Positions 1 to 9,158 of a stretch of DNA of 44,712 bases are shown piece after piece; position 1 is the stretch's first letter, and each line of letters begins with the position of its first letter. Origin of the DNA: Chlamydiota bacterium (lineage in GTDB: Bacteria > Chlamydiota > Chlamydiia > Chlamydiales > JAAZZY01). The stretch covers positions 1 to 44,712 of the forward strand of contig JAJACV010000043.1 of assembly GCA_022601335.1 (NCBI GenBank). The letters run 5' to 3'. The notes under the pieces are model-generated. The model had not been told where the DNA came from and did not search any database. It saw only the letters and a program-made list of their open reading frames with translations. A program made the position numbers and the translations under genes.

Positions 1-64
1 AACTACATATACATATGCATAGGTGTAGTAATATAATTTAAGTTGGGGGGATGAAATTTTTTGG

Positions 65-1252
65 TCACAACACCATCCAAAGTAGCCTGGTGTATAGGTG
101 GATAGGGAGTGTTTCAGGTTGAGTGGTATGTGGCAGAAAATATCCAATAAGAGGTTGTAATAGAGGAGCCCCAATCAAAAGCGTTAAGGTATTTGCAAAA
201 CCCATGGCTTTACCTTTCACCTTAAAAGGTAAAATTTCACTAATAATGGCGAAAGGAATAACATAAGAGCTTAGACTAAAACCGAGGAAAAACATAAAAA
301 AATAAATATGAGCAAACTGAATTTTTATGAAAATAATACAAGAAATGAGCAATAAAGAAATAAATGAAGTCACATTAATAATAATTTTTCTTCTGCCAAT
401 ACGATCAGACAGCCAACCTAAAAAAGGACCTCCAACGCCAGCACCAATATAACCTACGGAAATAATCGTCGCAGATACAGTGGGTTCAATACTGTATCGA
501 TCCATAAAAAAGGGGATAGACCAAAAGGCTAAAAAGGCTGGAATTACTGCAAATGTGAGCCCAGAAAAAAGGCCACAAATCCAAGCTTGAGATTCTTTAA
601 AAACTACAGTTAAATTGTGCGCTTCCTGCTTTATTTTAATATCTCTAATAGAAATTTTTATGTCAGCTAAATGAGGTGGCATACTTTTTACAAAAATAGA
701 AATTAATAAAGCGACTAAATAACCAATGAGACCGCAAATAATGATGGCGACTCTCCAGTTGTAATATCTTACAGCCAAAGCTAAAATTTCAGTGCCCATT
801 GCAGCTCCTACCATACACAGTGTCTCGGTAAAACCCGCAACCAAAGCAAAGCGTTTTGGAGAAAACCAGCGAGATGCTAAAGTTAAAGTACATACAATAC
901 CTGGAGCTGACATGAGTCCCATAAAGAGTCGGCTAGATTTTGCAGACCACAAATGGTGGCATGTACCAAAAACTAAGCATGCAGTGGATAGAGAAATACA
1001 TCCAATAAGTAAAATGGCTTTAGGGCCGAAAATATCGACAAGTATTCCTGAGGGAATTTGCATAACTATATAAGAATAAAAGAAATAAGAAGTCAAAAAT
1101 CCTACTTGTGCGGCATCAATGTTAAAGGTAGAGATCAGATCTGGAATCATGATGCTCGGAGAGCCCTGAAGAAGAAACTGGAACATTGCGAATAGGCCTG
1201 CTGAACCCCAAACGAGCCACGGACGTATTTTGGACGGTGCCTTAGTTGCCAT
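65..1252 (-). CDS. MFS transporter, last transmembrane helix missing
   Basis: Major facilitator superfamily permease of the inner membrane; the substrate cannot be told. Eleven hydrophobic helices can be counted. The loop 2-3 signature is seen as GILVDIFGPKAILLIG near residue 70 and its second-half counterpart as GWLSDRIGRRK near residue 280. MFS carriers normally have 12 helices and about 400-430 residues. This frame stops at residue 395, just after helix 11 and a short loop ending YTRLLWMVL, so helix 12 is absent. The 60 bases beyond the stop do not restore one in any frame I read. The gene is probably 3'-truncated or frameshifted and may be non-functional. It is divergent from the next gene with about 200 bp between them. 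The family is certain; function is doubtful. Confidence 0.8.
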   Translation of the reverse strand: MATKAPSKIRPWLVWGSAGLFAMFQFLLQGSPSIMIPDLISTFNIDAAQVGFLTSYFFYSYIVMQIPSGILVDIFGPKAILLIGCISLSTACLVFGTCHHLWSAKSSRLFMGLMSAPGIVCTLTLASRWFSPKRFALVAGFTETLCMVGAAMGTEILALAVRYYNWRVAIIICGLIGYLVALLISIFVKSMPPHLADIKISIRDIKIKQEAHNLTVVFKESQAWICGLFSGLTFAVIPAFLAFWSIPFFMDRYSIEPTVSATIISVGYIGAGVGGPFLGWLSDRIGRRKIIINVTSFISLLLISCIIFIKIQFAHIYFFMFFLGFSLSSYVIPFAIISEILPFKVKGKAMGFANTLTLLIGAPLLQPLIGYFLPHTTQPETLPIHLYTRLLWMVL

Positions 1253-1306
1253 AAATTGTTCTCCTCAAAATAACGGGATTATACGTTTTCAAAAATTTAG
1301 TTGAAG

Positions 1307-1331
1307 GCAAACTTGAAAACAGTTTGCTTTT
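1307..1331 (+). terminator. hairpin with T-run, possible terminator or attenuator
   Basis: GCAAACT and AGTTTGC form a 7-bp stem around a 7-base loop, followed by TTTT and a little further on by a longer T-run. It lies between two divergent genes, so no + strand gene inside the window would end here. It could mark the end of a lost gene or lie in the leader of the gene at 1452. This is a structural observation only. Confidence 0.3.
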
Positions 1332-1451
1332 CACGTTTTTTAGAGGATGGTTTTTAGAGAAAAAATTTGTAAGTTTCTTAATTTAAGATGTTTGTTTTTT
1401 ATTTCCTCAAAAAGATGAATCCGTTAAACCAAGCTTGAGGGGGGGATTTAT

Positions 1452-1895
1452 ATGGTTAGAATGTCTTTAAAGGTTTTTTACATTTGTTTGCTCAGTTCGA
1501 TCTTTATTGTCATAGCGTTGATTGCTATGGGATTTGAAGATAAATTGTTTGCCGCCTCTTCAGAAGTCATTCATGCCTATAAAGCTGGTCCTGAAAATAC
1601 GACTAAAAAGCAGGTAAGTGGCGTGAAAACTAATTTTTCATGGTCAAAAGAGGGTAATTGTAATTGCGATGATGAAAGTGGCGCCCCTTGTATCCAAACT
1701 TTTTTAGACAAGAGAGTTGATCAACCAGCTCCTCGTTATCCTTCAATGATAGAGGATTACTACATACAAAATAATATGGGAGATTTGTATCAGGGAGCGG
1801 GTCAAGTTCCCTGGGGAATTGATGCCTCTTCAGTACGTCTCATTAATATTCCTTTTTGTGGGCAATCTAGAAGAGCAAACGCCCCAACTAAATAG
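1452..1895 (+). CDS. hypothetical exported or membrane-anchored protein
   Basis: Not recognised. The 147 residues begin with a basic start and a hydrophobic stretch (about residues 8-34) that reads as a signal peptide or anchor. A soluble remainder follows with a cysteine cluster NCNCDDESGAPC near residue 75 and one more cysteine near the C-terminus (IPFCGQ), suggesting disulfides in the periplasm. A G-rich sequence just upstream (seven Gs about ten bases before the ATG) can act as ribosome binding site; an ATG three codons later is an alternative start. It ends 25 bp before the peptide-binding protein gene and may be co-transcribed with the importer. Function unknown. Confidence 0.6.
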   Translation: MVRMSLKVFYICLLSSIFIVIALIAMGFEDKLFAASSEVIHAYKAGPENTTKKQVSGVKTNFSWSKEGNCNCDDESGAPCIQTFLDKRVDQPAPRYPSMIEDYYIQNNMGDLYQGAGQVPWGIDASSVRLINIPFCGQSRRANAPTK

Positions 1896-1920
1896 CCATT
1901 TGTAATATACTCTTTGGAGT

Positions 1921-3750
1921 ATGAAAAAAATTGTTTATTCATTTAAGTATATCTTTATTTTCTTTTGTGTAGCTGGCTATACCTCTTCTCAAGAGTTGTT
2001 AACAGAAGATCCTTTTTATAAAAAAACACTTCCTAATCTAATGGGAGAAAAATTTGTTCAAAAGGGAACCTATCGATCTGCTTATTATGCGAGAATTAAT
2101 AGTCTACACCCTTTTTCGGAGAATCCCTTTGTCTCAAGTCTATGGTTCTTATGCACGGGGTCACTTGCTCAAATACATACAGGGCTTTATCAAACAATGG
2201 CTCCTTGTCTTGCTCGACAAATAGTTAAAAAGAAAGTGCCTCGGGGTACAGATTATTACGTAGAGTTGCAAAAAGGTGTGTTTTGGGATCCTGTGGATCC
2301 CAAGCTTGTGAAAATTCCTAATTTAGCAGCCTGTTTTCAAAAAAAAGTTCCACTCATAGCAAATGACTTTAAGCTTTATATCGACCTCATTAAAAATCCA
2401 TATCTAGAGATGCCCCTGGCAGTTAGCTTAAGATCTCATTATCAAAACTTAGAATCTATTGAAGTTTTAGATGATCAGCATTTTATTATTCACTGGACTG
2501 GGGAGGAAGAAGTGAAACAAGATGCCTTGACAGCTCAGCTCAAACCTCTTCCAGAGCATGTGTTTCTCTATAATTCTAAAGGGCAGGTCTTTTTAGATGA
2601 TAGTAAAAGTGATTTGCTCAGCGCTCGTTATTTTGAGAATCATTGGGCAAAAAAAACAATAGTAAGTTGTGGCCCTTGGAAGTTATTTGCTGTTAAAAAT
2701 GACTGTATTGAGCTTGAGCGTAACGCAAGTTATCCCGAATCCTATAGAGCTCTTTTCCAAAAGATGAGTTTTATATATAAATCATCGCAAGTTAATGCAT
2801 GGCAAAGTTTTAAAGGAGATCAGTTAGACAGCTATTACCTTCCTCCATCACAATGGAATGATTACCAAAACTTTATTCAATCCAAATTTTATTCTAAACA
2901 AGTAGAGCTAGGAAATTCTATTGAGAAAGAAGAGTTCTTGAGTAAAATGTATTATTTTATTGGATGGAATCAAAAGAATCTTCTTTTTAAGGATCAAAAG
3001 GTGCGGTTAGCCTTGACATATGCAATTGATAGCCAATTGATAATCGATCACTTTTTGAAAGGGTTAGGGACCCCTTTAACAGGACCTTTCATTCCAGGAG
3101 GATCGTCTTATAACCAAACTCTGAAACTCCATCGCGCAGATTATGAAAAAGCTAAACTTTTACTTGAGGAAGCAGGATGGCATCTAGGAGATGCGGAAGG
3201 TATTAGAACCCATTATGAGACTCATCAGCCCCTGCGGTTTTATCTCTCTTACTTTGTGCAAAATGAGCTTGCTCAATCTATTTGCCAGTTTATTTCGACA
3301 TCCCTACGAGAGGTGGGAGTCGATTGTGTGTTAGATGGACTTGATTATGCAGGTTTTATGGAGAAGTACCAAACCAAAGATTTTGATGCTCTCTATATGG
3401 CTTGGTCGCTTGGCACTCCTCCTGAAGATTTAGCCCAAACATGGAGCTCAGATGAAGCTAATAAAAGAGGCTCTTCAAATCTAATTGGATTTAAAAATGA
3501 AGAAGTTGATGCACTCATTCATCAACTTAAAATTTGTAAAAATAAAAAAGAGCGTCAAAAAAGTTACTATAGAATTCATGAAATCATCTATCAAGAGCAG
3601 CCCTATACTTTTCTTTATGTGCCCAAACAAATATTTCTCTATAGATGTCGATTAAAAAATGTGTTTATTCCAAGTGAGAGGAGGGACCTCATTTCTAATG
3701 CTGATATTCAAGAAATTTGTCCGCGTATTTTCTATTTTGGTGAAGAATAA
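1921..3750 (+). CDS. peptide ABC transporter substrate-binding protein (OppA/YejA-like)
   Basis: Periplasmic solute-binding protein of the extracellular family 5 (peptide/nickel) group. It has a signal peptide (about residues 1-24, MKKIVYSFKYIFIFF onward) and 609 residues in total, close to YejA. Family features include the bacterial SBP5 core around KVRLALTYAIDSQLIIDHFL (about residues 360-380) and the segment after it, TGPFIPGGSSYNQ. Its stop codon overlaps the ATG of the first permease (TAATG), so the genes are translationally coupled. It should capture peptides and hand them to the two permeases downstream. Long binding protein plus unusual permeases point to the Yej subclass more than classical OppA; peptide specificity is unknown. 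Confidence 0.88.
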   Translation: MKKIVYSFKYIFIFFCVAGYTSSQELLTEDPFYKKTLPNLMGEKFVQKGTYRSAYYARINSLHPFSENPFVSSLWFLCTGSLAQIHTGLYQTMAPCLARQIVKKKVPRGTDYYVELQKGVFWDPVDPKLVKIPNLAACFQKKVPLIANDFKLYIDLIKNPYLEMPLAVSLRSHYQNLESIEVLDDQHFIIHWTGEEEVKQDALTAQLKPLPEHVFLYNSKGQVFLDDSKSDLLSARYFENHWAKKTIVSCGPWKLFAVKNDCIELERNASYPESYRALFQKMSFIYKSSQVNAWQSFKGDQLDSYYLPPSQWNDYQNFIQSKFYSKQVELGNSIEKEEFLSKMYYFIGWNQKNLLFKDQKVRLALTYAIDSQLIIDHFLKGLGTPLTGPFIPGGSSYNQTLKLHRADYEKAKLLLEEAGWHLGDAEGIRTHYETHQPLRFYLSYFVQNELAQSICQFISTSLREVGVDCVLDGLDYAGFMEKYQTKDFDALYMAWSLGTPPEDLAQTWSSDEANKRGSSNLIGFKNEEVDALIHQLKICKNKKERQKSYYRIHEIIYQEQPYTFLYVPKQIFLYRCRLKNVFIPSERRDLISNADIQEICPRIFYFGEE

Positions 3751-5069
3751 TGGATCGGTACTTTTTTAAAAGACTACTTTGGATCCCCGTGACTTTATTT
3801 TTAATTTTGATTGTTAACTTTGTTCTTATTAACTGTGTGCAGGATACATTGCCTCAATGGATCCAAGCTGAAAAAAATGAAGATTACTTTCACTTTTCAT
3901 TAGGCCCTGTTTCGTATGATCAAGAGTTCAGAAAGCATTATGGGCTAGATCTTCCCATTCTAATAAATTTATGGCCCTTTAAAAGCTTAAAAAGTGTGCA
4001 AGCTGAGATAGGAAAAAATCCTAACTTAATGTTGAAAGCACCTTTTTTAATTGAGTCTCTTAAAACTATTAATAAAAATAACTCGGAAGGTTATGAATTA
4101 CTTGCCCACGCAGTGCTGCAGAAAGTTATAGGTACACATTACTTTCAAGAGAGGCAACAACGTGCTGAACTGGCAAATGATCTATGTGAACTCGAAAGTA
4201 TTATTCAAGCGAGATCACCAGATCTCTTGAACTGGATAGAGATGCATGAGGAAAAGTACGTGTTTCAATACAGTTGGAAAAGTAAGATCTTAGTAGCTTT
4301 TACTGAGACAAGATTGTTTTATTATTTGAAACATTTAGTCCGTTTTGAGTTTGGTACTTTAAGATCGGATATTACGCAGCCTGTAGAAAGAATCGTATTA
4401 CATCATTTTAAAACCTCTCTACTATTAATAACCTTTCCATTAGTTGCTATTTTCATTTTCTCTCAACTGCTCGGACTTATCATGGCTTTGAAATTTCAAA
4501 ATATTTCAGATAAGATACTGACCCTACTTTGTATGTTTTTATATGCCTTGCCTCTCTACATAGTCATTCCTCTTCTCATCGAAAAAGTAGCTATCCCTTA
4601 TGGTTTACCTTTGCAATCAGAATTTTCTATCAAATCTCTTGTTCTTCCGAGTATAGCTCTTATCTATGGAGCTCTTGCTCTCTATGCGAGATATAACAAA
4701 ACACTGTTTCTGTATCTTTTTAATGAGCCGTATTTGAAAGTTGCTAAAGCAAAAGGGCTCAGATCGTCTCGGTTAATTTTTGTTCATACGTTAAGGCATG
4801 CATCGATGACACTTGTGCCGCTCTTTTTAGGAGCCATAGGCCCTTTTTTAGGAGGGCTTGTTATTGTGGAAAATCTTTTTGAAATTAAAGGATTTGGGTA
4901 TTTATTTTATCAATCCATGATTCAAAAAGACTATCATGTGCTATTGTTCTCGATTCTTCTCTCTTCTTCCGTCTCGATTATAGGCCATTTTTTGGCAGAC
5001 TTTTTCCTCTATAAATTTGACCCCAGGATCAAAAAAAATGACTCAACGAGTTCTTTTCTACAAACTTAA
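3750..5069 (+). CDS. peptide ABC transporter permease, YejB-like
   Basis: Inner-membrane permease of the BPD_transp_1 family. Helix 1 is at about residues 9-30. A roughly 180-residue extracytoplasmic insertion follows, where classical OppB/DppB has only a short loop. From about residue 220 there are five further helices. The ATPase-contact (EAA) loop is seen as YLKVAKAKGLRSSRLIFVHT near residue 330, and the C-terminus ends in the usual DPRIK. The segment FEFGTLRSDITQPVERIV before helix 2 resembles the corresponding part of YejB. At 439 residues it is longer than the usual 310-365. It overlaps both neighbours and is clearly part of one importer operon. Confidence 0.87.
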   Translation: MDRYFFKRLLWIPVTLFLILIVNFVLINCVQDTLPQWIQAEKNEDYFHFSLGPVSYDQEFRKHYGLDLPILINLWPFKSLKSVQAEIGKNPNLMLKAPFLIESLKTINKNNSEGYELLAHAVLQKVIGTHYFQERQQRAELANDLCELESIIQARSPDLLNWIEMHEEKYVFQYSWKSKILVAFTETRLFYYLKHLVRFEFGTLRSDITQPVERIVLHHFKTSLLLITFPLVAIFIFSQLLGLIMALKFQNISDKILTLLCMFLYALPLYIVIPLLIEKVAIPYGLPLQSEFSIKSLVLPSIALIYGALALYARYNKTLFLYLFNEPYLKVAKAKGLRSSRLIFVHTLRHASMTLVPLFLGAIGPFLGGLVIVENLFEIKGFGYLFYQSMIQKDYHVLLFSILLSSSVSIIGHFLADFFLYKFDPRIKKNDSTSSFLQT

Positions 5070-6213
5070 AAAAAATAGGCTTTTTCTGTTTTTACTCAGT
5101 TTAGTTGGGTTGGTTTTTTTAGTCGGATTATACGCCCCTTTTTTTGCATCGTCTAGACCGTTTTTGGCTTATTACCAAGGAAAATGGTACTTTCCATTTT
5201 TTAGATGCCTGATTTATCCACATATTTATACTAAATCTCTAGATATTTTCTTCAACTTGATGATGATTTCTCTCCCATTAGCTTGTTGTATTTATAAATG
5301 GGTACGAACAAAAAAAAAATACTGGTATTTAGCTTTACTGATAGGTCAGTTAAGCGCTTTTACTTACTTCAATACTCATACAACGCTTGGGAAAAATGCT
5401 GCTATTTTTCAAGAGATTAACCATGAGATAAAAGCTTATCAGCAAAATAAGTCACTAGATCTTAAATTTTATCTTAGCCCGCCCATTCATTATCATTGGG
5501 AGCAAAATGCCTTAGTTGCAGGTTTGGGGCTTTCTCAAAACAATTACTTGAGAGTTAACGGACAACATCTTTTTGCTACGCTTCTTTTTGGAATCCGCTA
5601 CTCATTTACACTTGCTTTCTTAGCCTGTTTTTTAGCTTTTATTATCGGAATTCTAATAGGAGCTATGAGTGGTTTCTTGGGAGGAAGTATAGATTTATTT
5701 ATTTGCCGATTCATTGAAATATGGGAGTCTCTTCCAACCCTATTGATATTATTAATTCTTGTCTCTTTGACTCAAAAAAGCAATTTTCTCTTTGTAGCTA
5801 GCATCATTGCTTTATTTAGCTGGACCTCAATTGCAAGAGTTGTACGTCTAGATATGCTTAAGAATCGTCACTTAGCTTATATCGAAGTATTAAAAGTCAT
5901 GGGAGTTTCAAAAAAACGGATTCTTTTTAGACACTTGCTTCCCAATTGTTATTGGATGCTACTCTCTTTGTTTCCTCATGCTTTGGTGGGAGCCATTACA
6001 TACGAGTCTGCCCTTTCATTTTTGGGTCTAGGTGATAGGAATAGCTGTTCTTTAGGGCTTTTAATAGACGAAGCGAGAATGGCATATCCTATGGATTTTA
6101 GTCTTTTTTGGCCTCCAGCTTTGTTGTTAATCACAACCCTTATCACTTTAGCTTGGCTCGGAGACTCTGTTAGGCTAGCTCTAGATCCTAGGCTAAATGA
6201 AAATTCCTTTTAA
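5038..6213 (+). CDS. peptide ABC transporter permease, YejE-like
   Basis: Second permease of the importer. The motif AYYQGKWYFPFF (about residue 45) right after helix 1 is the hallmark that matches E. coli YejE (RYDGSWYFPLL, from memory). A long insertion with extra hydrophobic segments follows, and then the BPD_transp_1 domain with the EAA loop YIEVLKVMGVSKKRILFRH near residue 290 and the end LALDPRL. The frame also opens at a TTG at 5017. I prefer the ATG at 5038 because AGGATC lies at proper distance before it. It overlaps the previous gene by about 30 bp. Its 3' end overlaps the convergent phosphate permease gene by about 20 bp. Confidence 0.86.
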   Translation: MTQRVLFYKLKKNRLFLFLLSLVGLVFLVGLYAPFFASSRPFLAYYQGKWYFPFFRCLIYPHIYTKSLDIFFNLMMISLPLACCIYKWVRTKKKYWYLALLIGQLSAFTYFNTHTTLGKNAAIFQEINHEIKAYQQNKSLDLKFYLSPPIHYHWEQNALVAGLGLSQNNYLRVNGQHLFATLLFGIRYSFTLAFLACFLAFIIGILIGAMSGFLGGSIDLFICRFIEIWESLPTLLILLILVSLTQKSNFLFVASIIALFSWTSIARVVRLDMLKNRHLAYIEVLKVMGVSKKRILFRHLLPNCYWMLLSLFPHALVGAITYESALSFLGLGDRNSCSLGLLIDEARMAYPMDFSLFWPPALLLITTLITLAWLGDSVRLALDPRLNENSF

Positions 6214-7614
6214 AATATAAAAGACGACAATGGTGAAAAGAGCTCCTGCAGGAATGGTGATAACCCACGCTCCTACAATGTCTTTTAAAATTCTGAGATT
6301 TAAAGCTCCAATACCTCTTGCAAGGCCAATGCCGAGTACAGCACCTACTAACGTATGAGTTGTTGAAATAGGCAGTCCGAGTCTTGAGGCCAGTAAAATG
6401 ACTAGAGCGGCACTAATCTCAGCAGCAAAACCTCGGGTAGGAGTGAGGTCTGTAATTTTTTTCCCGACAGTTTCAATGACACGCCATCCCCAGGTCATAA
6501 GGCCTACAACGATTCCTCCACCTCCAACAGCTAGAAGCCATAGTGGGATCCCTGGTTGCATGACAATGCTTCCCGTTTTTAAAATGGAGATAACGGCTGC
6601 TAGGGGGCCAATAGCATTAGCTACATCGTTGCCGCCATGAGCAAAGGCTACAAAACAGGCACTTAAAATTTGTAAGACAGAAAATATTTTTTCAACTTGA
6701 CTATGCTCTCGACTTTGAACATGTAAATCGAGTTTTTTGCGTGTATCGTGTGATGCGGCTGAGAGGTTTGTGAGCATGTGAGAGACGGTACTTTGAAGCT
6801 CTCCCGTTGCATACATTTCCGTGCGTCTTAAGTGTTTAATCGATTTATTCAGTCCTCGAATGACTTGAAAGTCAATTTGATGTTTTGCAGAATGGTCTTC
6901 AAAAGGAGGTGTTTTTTTTCGATTTAAAATTAATATTCCAATGAGAGCTGCTACAGCACCCAAGCTAATCGATAGAAAAATTGCTGGAACAAAATTAAAA
7001 TTGAGGTGTAGCTTTGGCATTCCATTTAAAAAAATTCCCAGGCCAAAGGCAAAAAAAGTAATAAAAACAAAAAGAGGAGCTAAGCGCTTAGCTGCCTTTA
7101 GCGGGTTAGGAGAATAGAGAATTTTCTTTTGAATAAAGTGAAAGACAATATAGCTAATGGTTGCTCCTAGCAGAGGGGACAGAATCCAGCTAATTACTAT
7201 ATAATAAATTTCGTTCCAATGAATTGCAGAGGCTCCTGCTACCACAATACCAAATCCAAACAGAGAACCAATAATGGTATGTGTTGTTGAAACAGGCCAA
7301 CCAAAATAAGAAGCTAGTTGCAGCCAAATTCCTGTGCCTAGCAAAGAGGCAATCATCCCAAGAGCTAAAATGAGAGGTTTGTCAAGAAAAAGGGAGGTGT
7401 TGAGAATCCCATTTTGAATAGTTTCAGAGACATTGTCTCCAATTAAAAAAGCTCCAGCAAATTCTAAAATAGCTGCCAATATGACGGCTTTTGTTAAGGT
7501 CAGAGCTTTTGAACCAACCGAAGTACCCATGGCATTGGCTACATCGTTTGCTCCTATATTCCAGGTCATATAGACGCCAAAAATCAAGCTAATTACTAAA
7601 AGAGTTGTCTCCAT
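6193..7614 (-). CDS. pit: PiT-family inorganic phosphate permease
   Basis: Low-affinity phosphate:cation symporter of the PHO4/PiT family in the inner membrane. Both family repeats are seen: GANDVANAMGTSVGS near residue 22 and GGNDVANAIGPLAA near residue 330, each followed by the GLPISTTHT/GWPVSTTHT motif. At 473 residues it has the full family length. The region between the halves (about residues 230-305) is a hydrophilic cytoplasmic loop. It lies 14 bp after the DUF47 gene, the usual partner. The AAGGAG ribosome binding site is inside the end of that gene. The DUF47-pit pair is also present in Chlamydia trachomatis (CT691-CT692), next to peptide ABC ATPases, as here. Confidence 0.95.
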   Translation of the reverse strand: METTLLVISLIFGVYMTWNIGANDVANAMGTSVGSKALTLTKAVILAAILEFAGAFLIGDNVSETIQNGILNTSLFLDKPLILALGMIASLLGTGIWLQLASYFGWPVSTTHTIIGSLFGFGIVVAGASAIHWNEIYYIVISWILSPLLGATISYIVFHFIQKKILYSPNPLKAAKRLAPLFVFITFFAFGLGIFLNGMPKLHLNFNFVPAIFLSISLGAVAALIGILILNRKKTPPFEDHSAKHQIDFQVIRGLNKSIKHLRRTEMYATGELQSTVSHMLTNLSAASHDTRKKLDLHVQSREHSQVEKIFSVLQILSACFVAFAHGGNDVANAIGPLAAVISILKTGSIVMQPGIPLWLLAVGGGGIVVGLMTWGWRVIETVGKKITDLTPTRGFAAEISAALVILLASRLGLPISTTHTLVGAVLGIGLARGIGALNLRILKDIVGAWVITIPAGALFTIVVFYILKGIFI

Positions 7615-7628
7615 ATTTTAGTGTTGCA

Positions 7629-8303
7629 CTATCTCCTTTCTAAAGTAGTTCTAATTGAGTTAGCTAATTTTTCAGACAGATCTGAAATCTTTGCGATGCT
7701 TTCCAAAATACGCATCCAAAGGTGAAAGCTAGCATAGCTCAATTCATTTTCTGAATTTAAAAGTACTTTCAATATATCTCGCTGAATCAAATCAGCTTCA
7801 TGTTCTTTATACGCGACATCATCAGTCATCGCTTTCACTGACTCAGCTTCTACCCCACCAAACGAAGATTGAAAGAGTTCGTGCAGCTCTTGAATAATTT
7901 TATGGGCTGTATTAAAGCAGCTCATATTTTTACCTAAGAATTTTTCGAATTCTTTTATAAGATCTTTTGGAGGTGTAGTCTGCTTCATTGTAAAGAGAAT
8001 GGCGATATCTTCTGCTGTATCAGCAATGCTATCTTGCAAAGTAAGCATATACAGAAGGACTTCTCTTTCGATAGGAAGAAAGAGGCTTTTAGGGAGCTGA
8101 TTGCGGATTTCATTTTTGGTCAAATCAGCTTCGTGCTCTAACTTAGAAATTTCATCAGAAAGTTTTTCAACCTTATTCCACTTATCGTGCTTAAGTGCTG
8201 AAAAAATATCAGGGATCTTGTCAACACATTGAGCAACTTTGGCCATATGTTTTTGTAGAGGGAAGAAAGGAGATTTCCCAAAAAGGCCGGCTATAGCTCG
8301 CAT
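7629..8303 (-). CDS. DUF47 PhoU-like protein, partner of PiT
   Basis: 224-residue all-helical protein of the DUF47 family (PhoU-like fold). These proteins are usually encoded beside PiT permeases and are thought to modulate transport. Two pseudo-repeats are visible: the first has SKLEHEADLTKNEIRNQLPKS near residue 50, the second YKEHEADLIQRDILKVL near residue 165. The two E-H-E-A-D blocks are the PhoU-type metal-binding signature. An AAAGGAAAC site precedes the ATG. It is the first gene of a two-gene operon with pit and is divergent from the ABC ATPase gene, so about 75 bp at 8304-8378 must hold both promoters. Confidence 0.9.
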   Translation of the reverse strand: MRAIAGLFGKSPFFPLQKHMAKVAQCVDKIPDIFSALKHDKWNKVEKLSDEISKLEHEADLTKNEIRNQLPKSLFLPIEREVLLYMLTLQDSIADTAEDIAILFTMKQTTPPKDLIKEFEKFLGKNMSCFNTAHKIIQELHELFQSSFGGVEAESVKAMTDDVAYKEHEADLIQRDILKVLLNSENELSYASFHLWMRILESIAKISDLSEKLANSIRTTLERR

Positions 8304-8378
8304 TAAATAGTTTCCTTTTTAATAGTTGGAGATTATTTTATGACATCAAGATGATTATTTCAATAAAATCCCTTTTAG

Positions 8379-9158
8379 ATGAATTTTGAAACTAAAATTA
8401 TAGATATCAAAAACTTAACAATAAAATCAGACTTACATTCTTCTGTTTTAATTGAGTCCTTAAGTCTATCTGTTTATCAAAATGAAATTTTAACTCTCTT
8501 AGGTGAGTCAGGATCGGGAAAAACGACTTTGGCTCTTGCTTTGATGGAACTATTATCAAAAAATTTATATCAAGAAGGATCTATAGAGTACACAGGTTTC
8601 CCCTCTAAAAGGGTAAGAGGAAGAGATATTGCCATGGTCTTTCAAGACCCTCAAGTAAGCTTTAACCCTTTTTTCTCAATAGGTTTTCAACTCGATGAGG
8701 TTCTATCTACCCATTTAGTAATAAAAAAAAGAGATTACAAATCCTATTTACTCCCCAGACTTGAAGAAGTAGGGCTTCCATCACCCTCACGTTTATTAAA
8801 AGCGAAGCCAAACCAACTCTCAGGGGGAGAGAAGCAAAGGGTATTAATAGCGATGGCTCTTCTTTGTGACCCTCATTTACTCATAGCAGATGAGCCTACA
8901 GCTTCTCTCGATTTTATTTTACGAGTTGAAATTCTTAAGCTGCTTCAAAATTTAAAGAAAAAAAGAGCCTTTTCAATGCTTTTGATTACTCATGATCTTT
9001 TATCAGCTTTGAAAGTGTCTGATCGAATTGCGGTATTAAAAAAAGGACAACTTGTTGAATTAGGTTCTGTAGAACAATTCAAAAATAAGCAAGTTACAGA
9101 ATATACTCAAAATATTTTGAATTCCCGTATTTTAATGAAGGTCGAATCAAGACTATAG
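8379..9158 (+). CDS. peptide ABC transporter ATP-binding protein (DppD/OppD-like)
   Basis: Cytoplasmic ATPase subunit of a peptide importer. Visible motifs in order: Walker A GESGSGKTT (about residue 42), Q-loop MVFQDPQVSFNPFF (about 88), signature LSGGEKQRV (about 148), Walker B LLIADEPTASLD (about 167) and H-loop LLITHD (about 206). At 259 residues it lacks the C-terminal oligopeptide-transporter extension with the cysteine cluster found in full-length OppD/DppD. In C. trachomatis two such ATPases (dppD, dppF) sit beside DUF47-pit. Only one is in this window, so the second nucleotide-binding domain must be elsewhere or the protein forms a homodimer. It most likely energises the importer at 1921-6213, but that pairing is inference. 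Confidence 0.88.
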   Translation: MNFETKIIDIKNLTIKSDLHSSVLIESLSLSVYQNEILTLLGESGSGKTTLALALMELLSKNLYQEGSIEYTGFPSKRVRGRDIAMVFQDPQVSFNPFFSIGFQLDEVLSTHLVIKKRDYKSYLLPRLEEVGLPSPSRLLKAKPNQLSGGEKQRVLIAMALLCDPHLLIADEPTASLDFILRVEILKLLQNLKKKRAFSMLLITHDLLSALKVSDRIAVLKKGQLVELGSVEQFKNKQVTEYTQNILNSRILMKVESRL

